From Mycolicibacterium sp. P1-5 (lineage in GTDB: Bacteria; Actinomycetota; Actinomycetes; Mycobacteriales; Mycobacteriaceae): a DNA stretch of 64,000 nucleotides. Below, in pieces: positions 51,567 through 59,922 of the stretch. The notes under the pieces are model-generated. The model did no database searches, had not been told where the DNA came from, and saw nothing but the letters and a program-made list of their open reading frames with translations. Both the position numbers and the translations under genes were made by a program. Every line of letters begins with the position of its first letter. The first letter of the stretch is position 1. The stretch lies in the NCBI RefSeq assembly GCF_008329565.1, contig NZ_NPKT01000017.1, positions 1 through 64,000 on the forward strand, in the 5' to 3' direction.

Positions 51567-53117
51567 TCAATCGATTTGGTAGCGGGGAAAGACGCCGGAC
51601 GGTGCCGGCAGGGCGGTGCCGGGCGCGATGCGTACCGCGACCGCGCCGAAATCGCGCGCCGATTCAGCCTGCCCGAGTAGGTCGAGCAGGGTGGCCGCCG
51701 ACGTCGGCATGACCGGTTGCACGAGCAGCGCGGCGATTCGCACCACCTCCAGCGTCACGTAGAGCACCGTGCGGAACCGCTCCTGATCGACGGCGGCCTC
51801 CGATTTGCGCAGCACCCAGGGCTCCTGAGCCGAGAAGTAGCGGTTGGCGGCACCGAGCGTCGCCCAGATCGCCTCCAGCGCAAGATGCATCGCGGGTATG
51901 TCGAACTGTGCGCGCACCCGGGGCAGCAGCTCGTCGGCGAGCGCCAGCAGCTCCCGGTCGGCGTCGCTGAACTCACCCGGCTCGGGCACAGATGCGTCGA
52001 GGTTCTTGTTCACCATCGACAGCGAGCGCTGCGCCAGGTTCCCGAACTCGTTGGCCAGATCGGCATTGATGCGGCCGACAATGGCGTCCTCGCTGTAGCT
52101 GCCATCCTGCCCGAACGGCACCTCTCGGAGCAGGAAGTAGCGCACCTGGTCGAGCCCGAAGGTGTCGACCAGTGCGAAGGGATCCACCACGTTGCCCACC
52201 GACTTGCTCATCTTCTCGCCGCTGTTGAGCAGGAACCCGTGCACGAAAACCCTTCGGGGCAGCTCGATTCCGGCCGACATCAGGAACGCGGGCCAGTACA
52301 CGGTGTGGAACCGGATGATGTCCTTGCCGATCATGTGCAGATCGGCCGGCCAGTACTTGCGGAACGACTCGGAGTCGGTGTCGGGGAAACCGGCGCCGGT
52401 GAGGTAGTTGGTCAGCGCGTCGACCCACACGTACATCACGTGGTCCGGGTGGTCCGGCACCGGCACACCCCAGTCGAAGGTCGTCCGAGAGATCGACAGG
52501 TCGCGCAGGCCGCCGGAGACGAAGCTCACGACCTCGTTGCGGCGGACATCGGGGCCGATGAACTCCGGGTGCGCCGCGTAGTGGGCGAGCAGCCGCTCGG
52601 CGTACGCCGACAACCGGAAGAAGTAGGTCTGTTCCTCGGTCCACGTCACGGGCGTGCCGGTCTCGATGGAGTACCGGGTGCCGTCGGCGCGCGTCTCGAG
52701 CTCGTCGTCGGTATAGAAGCGTTCGTCGCGCACCGAGTACCAGCCCGAGTACGAGTCGAGGTAGATGTCGCCGGCGGCGTCCATCCGCTTCCAGATTTCG
52801 ATCGAGGCGTCGATGTGGTCGGCGTCGGTGGTGCGGATGAAGCGGTCGAACGAGGCCCCGAGCTTCTCCTGCATCGCCTGGAACGCATCGGAGTTGCGCC
52901 GCGCCAGCTCGGCTGTCGGGATGCCCTCGGCCGCGGCCGTCTGCGCCATCTTCAGCCCGTGCTCGTCGGTGCCGGTCAGGTAGCGGACGTCGAAGCCGTC
53001 GAGCCGCTTGAAGCGGGCGATCGCGTCGGTCGCGATGTACTCGTAGGCGTGCCCGATGTGCGGCGCACCGTTGGGGTACGCGATCGCGGTGGTCAGGTAG
53101 TACGGCGACTTGGTCAT
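51567..53117 (-). CDS. metG: Methionyl-tRNA synthetase
   Basis: Charges tRNA-Met. The 516-residue protein is the short form: HIGH motif (NGAPHIGHAYEY) near residue 16, class I core with DEHGLKMAQ, KMSKS motif (NSGEKMSKSVGN) near residue 295, and an anticodon-binding helical domain (SEAAVDQERF, LLVQPVMPTSAATLLDLLG). No C-terminal dimerisation domain. It corresponds to Rv1007c. Divergent from tatD with a shared promoter. Confidence 0.97.
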   Translation of the reverse strand: MTKSPYYLTTAIAYPNGAPHIGHAYEYIATDAIARFKRLDGFDVRYLTGTDEHGLKMAQTAAAEGIPTAELARRNSDAFQAMQEKLGASFDRFIRTTDADHIDASIEIWKRMDAAGDIYLDSYSGWYSVRDERFYTDDELETRADGTRYSIETGTPVTWTEEQTYFFRLSAYAERLLAHYAAHPEFIGPDVRRNEVVSFVSGGLRDLSISRTTFDWGVPVPDHPDHVMYVWVDALTNYLTGAGFPDTDSESFRKYWPADLHMIGKDIIRFHTVYWPAFLMSAGIELPRRVFVHGFLLNSGEKMSKSVGNVVDPFALVDTFGLDQVRYFLLREVPFGQDGSYSEDAIVGRINADLANEFGNLAQRSLSMVNKNLDASVPEPGEFSDADRELLALADELLPRVRAQFDIPAMHLALEAIWATLGAANRYFSAQEPWVLRKSEAAVDQERFRTVLYVTLEVVRIAALLVQPVMPTSAATLLDLLGQAESARDFGAVAVRIAPGTALPAPSGVFPRYQID

Positions 53118-53127
53118 GAGAATCTCA

Positions 53128-53137
53128 ACCTTAAAGT
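53128..53137. promoter_or_regulatory. Back-to-back -10 boxes for metG and tatD
   Basis: ACCTTAAAGT reads TAAGGT on the minus strand (53128-53133) and TAAAGT on the plus strand (53132-53137), sharing the central TA, the same arrangement as at 45958-45967. The tatD box is six bases from its GTG; the metG box is ten bases from its ATG, leaving a leader of about three bases. Confidence 0.65.
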
Positions 53138-53143
53138 GTGGGC

Positions 53144-53971
53144 GTGAGTTCTCGACGCGAGCCGCCGCCGCTGCCGGAGCCGTTGACCCCGCTGATCGAT
53201 GCGCACACCCACCTGGACGCATGTGGCGCCCGCACCGCCGGCGACGTACGCGCGATCCTCGACCGCGCCGGCGCCGCCGGGGTGAAAGCCGTCGTCACCA
53301 TCGCCGACGATCTCGACGCCGCCCGCTGGGCGGCGGAGGCGGCCACCTGGGATCCGCGGGTCTATGCCGCGGTGGCGCTGCACCCGACGCGCGCCGAGGC
53401 GCTGACCGAGGACGCGCGCGCCGAGCTGGAACGGCTGGCCACCCACGAGCGGGTGGTGGCGATCGGAGAAACCGGCATGGATCTCTACTGGCCGGGCAAG
53501 CTCGACGGCTGCGCCGAGCCTTCCGCTCAGCGGGACTCTTTCGCCTGGCACATCGACCTGGCCAAACGCACCGGCAAACCGCTGATGATCCACAACCGCG
53601 ACGCCGACGCCGAGGTACTCGACGTGCTGCGCGCCGAAGGGCCGCCGGAGACGGTGATCTTCCACTGCTTTTCTTCCGGCCCCGAGATGGCCCGGACCTG
53701 TGTCGACGCAGGCTGGGTACTGAGCCTGTCCGGCACGGTGAGCTTCAAAAACGCGCGTGACCTGCGGGAGGCGGCCATGTTGATCCCACCGGACCAGCTG
53801 CTGGTCGAAACCGACGCCCCGTTCCTGACCCCACATCCCTACCGCGGAGCACCCAACGAGCCGTATTGCCTGCCCTACACGGTGCGTGCGCTGGCCCATG
53901 TCGTCGACCGCCCGGCGGAATTGCTGGCCGAGCAGTCATCAGCCACCGCTAGGCGGGTCTACGGTCTCTAA
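53144..53971 (+). CDS. tatD: TatD-family metal-dependent DNase
   Basis: A 275-residue TIM-barrel hydrolase. Metal ligands are HTH in LIDAHTHLDACG, Glu in AIGETGMDLYW, His in LMIHNRDAD, His in VIFHCFSSG and Asp in LVETDAPFL. TatD enzymes are 3'-5' exonucleases or D-aminoacyl-tRNA-like deacylases; Rv1008 is the orthologue. GTG 53144 is chosen from the leaderless box; a GTG at 53138 would abut it. Confidence 0.93.
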   Translation: MSSRREPPPLPEPLTPLIDAHTHLDACGARTAGDVRAILDRAGAAGVKAVVTIADDLDAARWAAEAATWDPRVYAAVALHPTRAEALTEDARAELERLATHERVVAIGETGMDLYWPGKLDGCAEPSAQRDSFAWHIDLAKRTGKPLMIHNRDADAEVLDVLRAEGPPETVIFHCFSSGPEMARTCVDAGWVLSLSGTVSFKNARDLREAAMLIPPDQLLVETDAPFLTPHPYRGAPNEPYCLPYTVRALAHVVDRPAELLAEQSSATARRVYGL

Positions 53972-54022
53972 GGGTCTGTTGAGGGCGGCGAGCCCGGGTT
54001 GCTCCGGACCGGCATCGTTCGT

Positions 54023-54098
54023 TACCGTCTTGTGATCAAAGGGGAGCCGCATTGGCCCCCCTGTTTGTTTGTTAGTACCTAGGCAGGATCGATACCTC
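54023..54098 (+). ncRNA. rpfB leader with attenuator-like RNA switch
   Basis: A TACCGT -10 box (54023-54028) predicts a start near 54035 and a leader of about 60 bases. Within it GGGGAGCC pairs with GGCCCCCC (54041-54061) and is followed by TGTTTGTTTGTT, a terminator-like hairpin placed before the coding sequence. The M. tuberculosis rpfB leader was reported to carry an RNA switch with a terminator controlling rpfB-ksgA-ispE. The inducing signal is not visible. Confidence 0.75.
54041..54073 (+). terminator. Leader terminator upstream of rpfB
   Basis: Stem 54041-54048 with 54054-54061 (one A/C mismatch), five-base loop, then a run of T with interspersed G. It lies between the predicted transcription start and the rpfB start, so it can act only as an attenuator. 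Confidence 0.75.
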
Positions 54099-55220
54099 TT
54101 GAATGCGTTGACCAAGCTGCATCAGTCGCCGTCACCGATCCTTCGACTCGTCGTCGCCGCAGTGCTGCTGGCGCTGGCCGGTGCCGGGGCGTTCGCGGTG
54201 AGTTCCCACAAAACCGTGACTTTGAACATCGACGGTGCCCAGCAGAAGGTCAGCACGATGAAGTCGCGGGTCATCGACGTCGTCGAAGAGAACGGCTACT
54301 CCGTCGACGATCGCGACGACCTCTTCCCAGGCGCCAATCAGACCGTCACCAACGCCGAGACGATCGTGCTGCGCCGCAGCCGGCCCCTGCAGATCTCGCT
54401 GGACGGCCAGAACGCCAAGCAGGTGTGGACCACGGCCTCGACCGTGGACGAGGCGCTGGCTGAACTGCGGATGACCGACACCGCGCCGGCGGCCGCCTCG
54501 CGCGGGAGCCGCCTGCCGCTGGAAGGCATGGCGCTTCCCGTGGTGAGCGCCAAGACGGTCCAGATCAACGACGGCGGCGTGGTGAACACCGTGCATCTGG
54601 CCGCGCCGAATGTGGGGGGTCTGCTGGCCGCCGCCGGCGTCCCGCTGGAACAAGCCGACTCGGTGGTTCCGGCACCGTCCTCGCCGGTGATCGCCGGCAT
54701 GCAGATCCAGGTGACCCGGACGCGGGTCGAAAAGGTCACTCAGCAGATGCCCCTGACGCCGGTGGCCCAGCGTATCGAGGACCCGACGCTCAACATGAGC
54801 CGCCAGGTCGTGGAGGATCCCGGAACGCCCGGCGTGCAAGACGTGACTTTTGCTGTCGCCAAGGTCAACGGGGTGGAAACGGGCCGGCTGCCCGTTGCCA
54901 ACGTTGTCGTTGTTCCGGCACGTGATTCGGTTCTGCGGGTCGGTGCCAAGCCCGGAACCGAGGTCCCTCCGGTAGAGAACGGGCCGATCTGGGATGCCAT
55001 TTCCCGGTGTGAAGCGGGCGGGAACTGGGCGATCAATACCGGTAACGGTTACTACGGCGGTGTGCAATTTGATCAAAACACCTGGGAAAGAAACGGCGGA
55101 CTGCGCTATGCTGGGCGTGCCGATCTGGCGACCAGGGAAGAACAAATTGCGATTGCTGAAGTAACAAGATCGCGACAAGGCTGGGGAGCGTGGCCCGTGT
55201 GTGGTAGGGGTGCATCGTGA
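54099..55220 (+). CDS. rpfB: Resuscitation-promoting factor RpfB
   Basis: Peptidoglycan-cleaving enzyme needed for exit from dormancy. The 373-residue product has an N-terminal membrane anchor (PILRLVVAAVLLALAGAGAFAV), three DUF348 repeats (about residues 45-200), a G5 domain (about 205-285, KVTQQMPLTPVAQRIEDPTLN to VVVPARDSV) and the lysozyme-like Rpf domain with catalytic Glu in SRCEAGGNWAINTGNGYYGG. The TTG at 54099 is preferred; a TTG at 54069 lies in the attenuator. It overlaps ksgA by four bases (GTGA). Confidence 0.95.
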   Translation: MNALTKLHQSPSPILRLVVAAVLLALAGAGAFAVSSHKTVTLNIDGAQQKVSTMKSRVIDVVEENGYSVDDRDDLFPGANQTVTNAETIVLRRSRPLQISLDGQNAKQVWTTASTVDEALAELRMTDTAPAAASRGSRLPLEGMALPVVSAKTVQINDGGVVNTVHLAAPNVGGLLAAAGVPLEQADSVVPAPSSPVIAGMQIQVTRTRVEKVTQQMPLTPVAQRIEDPTLNMSRQVVEDPGTPGVQDVTFAVAKVNGVETGRLPVANVVVVPARDSVLRVGAKPGTEVPPVENGPIWDAISRCEAGGNWAINTGNGYYGGVQFDQNTWERNGGLRYAGRADLATREEQIAIAEVTRSRQGWGAWPVCGRGAS

Positions 55221-56131
55221 CAATTCGTCTGCTCGGGCGAACCGAGATCAGGAATCTCGCCAAAGAACTCGACTTCAAGCCGCGTAAATCTTTGGGACAG
55301 AATTTCGTACACGACGCGAATACCGTGCGCCGTATTGTTTCCGCCTCCGGGATCAATAAGCACGACCATGTCCTGGAAGTCGGCCCCGGCCTGGGTTCTC
55401 TGACCCTGGCGTTGCTGGACCGCGGCGCGACCGTGAGCGCGATCGAGATCGACCCGGTGCTGGCGGGGCGCCTGCCCAAGACTGTTGCTGAGCACTCGCA
55501 CAGCGAGATCCACCGGTTGACCGTGCTGAACCGCGACATCCTCGGTATCGAGCGCTCCGACCTTGTCGAGCCGCCCACGGCTGTGGTGGCCAACCTGCCG
55601 TACAACATCGCCGTCCCGGCGCTGCTGCACCTGCTGGCCGAATTCCCGTCGATCCGCACCGTGATGGTGATGGTCCAGGCCGAGGTGGCCGAGCGGCTGG
55701 CGGCGGAGCCCGGCGGCAAGGACTACGGAGTGCCCAGCGTCAAGGTGCGGTTCTTCGGCAAGGTCCGCCGCTACGGCATGGTCTCGCCGACGGTGTTCTG
55801 GCCGATTCCTCGGGTGTATTCGGGTCTGGTGCGCATCGATCGTCACGAGGTCTCGCCGTGGCCGACCGACGACGAATTCCGCCAGAATGTGTTCGAGCTG
55901 ATCGACATCGCCTTCGCCCAGCGGCGCAAGACGGCCCGCAACGCATTCCTGGAGTGGGCGGGTACGGGTAACGAGTCCGCCGAACGGCTACTGGCCGCCA
56001 GTATCGACCCAGCCCGCCGTGGCGAGACGTTGACGGTCGCCGATTTCGTCCGGCTGCTGCAGCGCTCGGGTGATTTCACTGCATCGACGGACTCCTCGGA
56101 AGGCCCCTCGCGGCCAGCTCAGGTGTTCTGA
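55217..56131 (+). CDS. ksgA: 16S rRNA adenine-N6,N6-dimethyltransferase
   Basis: Dimethylates A1518 and A1519 of 16S rRNA. The 304-residue product has LGQNFVHDANTVRRIV, the SAM motif VLEVGPGLGSLTLALLD and the catalytic NLPYNIAVPALLHLL. GTG at 55217 overlaps the rpfB stop. It shares the attenuator of rpfB. Its end overlaps a kinase gene on the other strand by 13 bases. Confidence 0.96.
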   Translation: MTIRLLGRTEIRNLAKELDFKPRKSLGQNFVHDANTVRRIVSASGINKHDHVLEVGPGLGSLTLALLDRGATVSAIEIDPVLAGRLPKTVAEHSHSEIHRLTVLNRDILGIERSDLVEPPTAVVANLPYNIAVPALLHLLAEFPSIRTVMVMVQAEVAERLAAEPGGKDYGVPSVKVRFFGKVRRYGMVSPTVFWPIPRVYSGLVRIDRHEVSPWPTDDEFRQNVFELIDIAFAQRRKTARNAFLEWAGTGNESAERLLAASIDPARRGETLTVADFVRLLQRSGDFTASTDSSEGPSRPAQVF

Positions 56132-56934
56132 GCGCTTCCGCCTGCCGTCTCGGTGAGGTGTTGTACCAACTCGGTGCATGACGCGTACCGCCGGTCCGGA
56201 TCCTTGGCGATGGCTCGGGCCAGAACCATGTCGAACGACCTGGACAGCCAGGGCGTCGTCTTCGAGACCTCGGGCGGCGGGCGATGCACGTGCGCGTCCA
56301 CCAGCGCGAGCGGGTTGTCGCACACGAATGGTGTTCTGCCGGTGAGCAATTCCAGGGCTGTGCATGCCAGCGCGTATTCGTCGGTCGCCGCTTGCGGCAG
56401 GCGACCCTGTAGCAGTTCGGGTGCGGCGTAGGGCAGCGACGTCACCACCTCGGCGGGCCGGTGCCAGACGTCCTCGGCGAGGATGTGTGCGACGCCGAAA
56501 TCGATCAGGACCGCGCCGTGGTGCCAAAAGTCATGGTGGACAAGAATATTCGCGGGCTTGACATCACTGTGCACGACACCGTCGTGGTGGGCGTGGTCGA
56601 GTGCGGCGGCGATCTGGCGCAGCGCTTCCAGGCGACTGTCGAGCGTTGTCAGCCTGGTCGCATTCCCGCCGTCGACGTACTGCATCGTCAGCCAGTGCGG
56701 GCCGTGGTCGTAGACGGTCACGATGTGACGGTGCCGCAGCCGTTCGGCGATGCGGTACTCCCGGGCCAGCCGGGAGATGCTGCTCGAGCCCCGGTGGTCC
56801 TCGTCGAGCACCTTAAGCGCGACGCGGTCGGGTGTCCGGCGGGGGTCGCGGGCGAAGTAGACCGTCGCCTCACCGCCGCGGCCCAACTCGTTTTCGACGA
56901 CATAGCCCGCGAACGACTGCCCCGGATGAGCCAC
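56119..56934 (-). CDS. Soluble Ser/Thr protein kinase inserted between ksgA and ispE
   Basis: A 271-residue kinase without membrane segment or sensor domain. Kinase motifs are all present: glycine loop ELGRGGEATVYFA, VAIK-type ALKVLDED, HSDVKPANIL (HRD is HSD), IDFGVAHIL and the APE loop PYAAPELLQG. HSD in place of HRD means the usual Arg that anchors the phosphorylated activation loop is missing, so it may not need activation-loop phosphorylation. It is antisense to and inserted within the rpfB-ksgA-ispE order of M. tuberculosis. Confidence 0.93.
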   Translation of the reverse strand: MAHPGQSFAGYVVENELGRGGEATVYFARDPRRTPDRVALKVLDEDHRGSSSISRLAREYRIAERLRHRHIVTVYDHGPHWLTMQYVDGGNATRLTTLDSRLEALRQIAAALDHAHHDGVVHSDVKPANILVHHDFWHHGAVLIDFGVAHILAEDVWHRPAEVVTSLPYAAPELLQGRLPQAATDEYALACTALELLTGRTPFVCDNPLALVDAHVHRPPPEVSKTTPWLSRSFDMVLARAIAKDPDRRYASCTELVQHLTETAGGSAQNT

Positions 56935-56989
56935 GGTTCGACCCTAGATCGCAGGTGGACGACGGCCAGGAGAATTGCGCATGGCGCGA

Positions 56990-56995
56990 TAGTCT
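56990..56995 (+). promoter_or_regulatory. -10 box of ispE, predicted leaderless
   Basis: TAGTCT, six bases before the GTG at 57002. It gives ispE its own promoter. Confidence 0.65.
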
Positions 56996-57001
56996 CGTCG
57001 G

Positions 57002-57955
57002 GTGTCCTCGTCCAACGGCTCCATCGCTACCGAATGGGTGCCGACGGGATCGGTGACCGTGCGGGTGCCGGGCAAGGTGAATCTGTACCTGGAGGTCGGT
57101 GACCGCCGCGCGGACGGCTATCACGAGCTGACCACCGTCTTCCATGCGGTCTCCCTGCTCGACGAGGTGACGGTGCGCAACGCGGATGTGCTTTCCCTGC
57201 AGACGGTGGGCGAGGGCGCCGAGCAGCTGCCCGCGGACGAGCGCAACATCGCCTGGCGGGCGGCCGAGCTGATGGCCGAACATGTCGGGCGGGCACCCGA
57301 TGTCGAGATTTCGATCGAGAAGTCCATCCCGGTCGCCGGCGGGATGGCCGGTGGCAGCGCCGACGCCGCCGCGGTCTTGGTCGCGATCAACAACCTGTGG
57401 GAGCTGGGCCTCGCGCGCCGCGACCTGCACGCGCTGGCCGCGCAGTTGGGCAGCGACGTGCCCTTCGCTCTGCACGGCGGCACGGCACTGGGCACCGGAC
57501 GAGGCGAAGAGCTGGCGACGGTGTTGGCCCGCAACACCTTTCACTGGGTGTTGGCCTTCGCTGAGGGCGGACTGTCCACGGCTGACGTCTATCGCGAGAT
57601 CGACCGGCTACGTGAGGTGGGAGATCCGCCGCGGCTGACGGATCCCGAGCCGCTGCTCGGAGCCCTGGCCGGCGGCGACCCCCGTGAGCTGGCCGCCCTG
57701 CTCGGCAACGACCTGCAGGCGGCCGCGCTGAGCCTGAATCCCGCGCTGCGCCGAACGCTGCGGGCGGGCGCTGAAGCGGGTGCACTGGCAGGCATCGTCT
57801 CCGGCTCCGGGCCGACGTGTGCGTTCCTGTGCGAGTCGGCGTCCGCGGCGGTGGATGTCGGAACCGAGCTGGCCGGTGTCGACGTGTGCCGCACGGTACG
57901 AGTGGCCAGCGGGCCGGTCCACGGCGCCCGCATCGTGCCGAGCCAGCCCAGCTGA
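57002..57955 (+). CDS. ispE: 4-diphosphocytidyl-2-C-methyl-D-erythritol kinase
   Basis: Phosphorylates CDP-ME in the MEP isoprenoid pathway. The 317-residue GHMP kinase has VPGKVNLYLEVGDRRADGYHEL at the start, the ATP loop PVAGGMAGGSADAAAVL (about residues 100-116) and SGSGPTCAFL near the end. Rv1011 orthologue. It is separated from ksgA by the antisense kinase gene. Confidence 0.95.
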   Translation: MSSSNGSIATEWVPTGSVTVRVPGKVNLYLEVGDRRADGYHELTTVFHAVSLLDEVTVRNADVLSLQTVGEGAEQLPADERNIAWRAAELMAEHVGRAPDVEISIEKSIPVAGGMAGGSADAAAVLVAINNLWELGLARRDLHALAAQLGSDVPFALHGGTALGTGRGEELATVLARNTFHWVLAFAEGGLSTADVYREIDRLREVGDPPRLTDPEPLLGALAGGDPRELAALLGNDLQAAALSLNPALRRTLRAGAEAGALAGIVSGSGPTCAFLCESASAAVDVGTELAGVDVCRTVRVASGPVHGARIVPSQPS

Positions 57956-58002
57956 CTTTCACACGCCGGTACTGTGATGCGCTTCTCATTACTGCGTAAA
58001 AC

Positions 58003-58031
58003 TTGGCGGTAACTTAAGGGGAGTTTAAGAT
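58003..58031 (+). promoter_or_regulatory. SigA-type promoter upstream of the pks16 leader ORF
   Basis: TTGGCG (58003-58008), 17 bases, TAAGAT (58026-58031): good -35, ideal spacing and good -10. The predicted start is at 58038-58040, coinciding with the GTG of the small ORF. Confidence 0.65.
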
Positions 58032-58039
58032 GATCGACG

Positions 58040-58285
58040 GTGATAACTAGCGGCCAGGCACGGCACAAATACGAGTCGCCCACCCCGATCCGGGGCGGGC
58101 GGTGGCCCGGCAGTACCGGCGTTGGCGTCGCATCATCACCATTTCGAGACCGAACCGCTCCCCAGTCGTACTGGCGTGCCTTCTATGCAGCGCGTTGCGG
58201 CAGGTGGAGCATGAATTACGGGGCTTTCGGTTCGCCGTTAACGCCGCTGATCAGCCAGCTCCGGATGCCGAGGAGGTCGTCGTGA
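58040..58285 (+). CDS. Small leader ORF coupled to pks16
   Basis: An 81-codon frame whose GTG start (58040) lies eight bases after the -10 box, as in leaderless mRNAs, and whose TGA overlaps the GTG of pks16 (GTGA). The peptide is basic (GQARHKYESPTPIRGGRWPG and onward) with one Cys and is not recognised. M. tuberculosis has a small hypothetical gene (Rv1012) at this place. It may be a real protein or only a translated leader that couples translation of pks16. The gap 57956-58039 holds nothing else. Confidence 0.4.
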   Translation: MITSGQARHKYESPTPIRGGRWPGSTGVGVASSPFRDRTAPQSYWRAFYAARCGRWSMNYGAFGSPLTPLISQLRMPRRSS

Positions 58286-59916
58286 GCCGTTTCACCGACA
58301 AGATGTTCCACAGTGCCATGACCAGCAGCAAGGGAATGGTCACCGGGGAGCCGCACGAGCCGGTCCGGCACACGTGGCGTGAGGTGCACGAACGCGCCCG
58401 TCGCATCGCCGGTGGCCTGGCTTCGGCCGGGATCGGCCTCGGCGACGCAGTCGGTGTGCTGGCCGGGGCTCCGGTCGAAATCGCACCGACGGCACAGGCG
58501 CTCTGGATGCGTGGTGCCAGCCTGACGATGCTGCACCAGCCCACTCCGCGCACCGACCTGGAGCAGTGGGCCAAGGACACCGCCACCGTCATCGACATGA
58601 TCGAGGCCAGGGCAGTCATCGTCTCCGACCCGTTCCTCATCGCAGTGCCCGTACTCGAGGAGCGCGGCGTCAAGGTGTTCACGGTCGAGTCGCTGCTGGC
58701 CGCCGAACCCATCGACCCGGTCGAGACCTCCGAAGACGACGTCGCGTTGATGCAGTTGACGAGTGGCTCGACCGGCTCTCCGAAGGCCGTCATCATCACC
58801 CATCGCAACATCCACTCAAACGCCGAGGCCATGTTCATCGGCGCCAAGTACGACATCGAAAAAGATGTCATGGTCAGCTGGCTGCCCTGCTTCCACGACA
58901 TGGGCATGGTCGGCTTCCTCACCATCCCGATGTACTTCGGCGCGGAGTTGGTCAAGGTCACGCCGATGGACTTCCTGCGCGACACCCTGCTGTGGGCCAA
59001 GCTCATCGACAAGTACAAGGGCACCATGACCGCGGCGCCGAACTTCGCCTACGCGCTGTTCGCCAAGCGGTTGCGCCGCCAAGCCAAACCCGGTGAGTTC
59101 GACCTGTCCACGCTGCGCTTCGCGTTGTCGGGCGCCGAGCCCGTCGACCCCGCCGACGTCGAGGACCTGCTGGACGCGGGTAAGCCCTTCGGTCTCCAGC
59201 CCGAGGCCATTCTGCCTGCCTATGGCATGGCCGAGACCACGCTGGCGGTCTCGTTCTCCGAGTGCGGCGCGGGGCTGGTGGTCGACGAGGTCGACGCCGA
59301 CCTGCTGGCCGCACTGCGCCGAGCCGTTCCCGCAGCCAAGGGCAACACCCGACGCCTGGCAACGCTGGGTCCCCTGCTCAAGGATCTGGAGGCGCGCATC
59401 GTCGACGAGGACGGCAACGTGTTGCCGGCCCGCGGTGTGGGCATCATCGAGCTGCGCGGTGAGTCGCTGACGCCGGGCTACATCACCATGGGCGGCTTCG
59501 TGCCCGCTCAGGACGAGTGCGGCTGGTACGACACCGGTGACCTCGGCTACCTGCTCGAGAACGGTCACGTCGTCGTGTGCGGTCGCGTCAAGGACGTCAT
59601 CATCATGGCCGGCCGCAATATCTACCCGACCGATATCGAGCGGGCCGCCGGTCGCGTCGAGGGGGTGCGCCCCGGGTGCGCGGTCGCCGTGCGCTTGGAC
59701 GCCGGCCACTCTCGCGAGACGTTCGCGGTCGCGGTGGAATCCAACGCCTGGCAGGACCCCGCCGCGGTCCGGCGCATCGAACACGAGGTGGCACACGAGG
59801 TGGTCGCAGAGGTCGATGTGCGGCCACGCAATGTCGTGGTCCTCGGGCCGGGCACCATCCCGAAGACGCCGTCGGGCAAGCTGCGTCGCGCGAACTCGGT
59901 CGCGCTCGTCACCTAA
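58282..59916 (+). CDS. pks16: Fatty-acyl-CoA/AMP ligase-like Pks16
   Basis: A 544-residue adenylate-forming enzyme (despite its historical name), very like Rv1013. The AMP-binding P-loop is LTSGSTGSPKAVIITHRN, then PAYGMAETTLAVSFSEC, GWYDTGDLGYL and the C-terminal Lys motif IPKTPSGKLRRANS. It activates a fatty acid, probably to acyl-CoA or acyl-AMP for lipid synthesis. GTG at 58282 follows AGGAGG by five bases and matches the M. tuberculosis start; the in-frame extension to 58102 is not conserved. Confidence 0.94.
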   Translation: MSRFTDKMFHSAMTSSKGMVTGEPHEPVRHTWREVHERARRIAGGLASAGIGLGDAVGVLAGAPVEIAPTAQALWMRGASLTMLHQPTPRTDLEQWAKDTATVIDMIEARAVIVSDPFLIAVPVLEERGVKVFTVESLLAAEPIDPVETSEDDVALMQLTSGSTGSPKAVIITHRNIHSNAEAMFIGAKYDIEKDVMVSWLPCFHDMGMVGFLTIPMYFGAELVKVTPMDFLRDTLLWAKLIDKYKGTMTAAPNFAYALFAKRLRRQAKPGEFDLSTLRFALSGAEPVDPADVEDLLDAGKPFGLQPEAILPAYGMAETTLAVSFSECGAGLVVDEVDADLLAALRRAVPAAKGNTRRLATLGPLLKDLEARIVDEDGNVLPARGVGIIELRGESLTPGYITMGGFVPAQDECGWYDTGDLGYLLENGHVVVCGRVKDVIIMAGRNIYPTDIERAAGRVEGVRPGCAVAVRLDAGHSRETFAVAVESNAWQDPAAVRRIEHEVAHEVVAEVDVRPRNVVVLGPGTIPKTPSGKLRRANSVALVT

Positions 59917-59922
59917 CCGGCG

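Noticed and set aside
51717..53147. A 476-codon plus-strand frame across metG
   Set aside because: Antisense to a clear methionyl-tRNA synthetase with HIGH and KMSKS motifs; no motif of its own.
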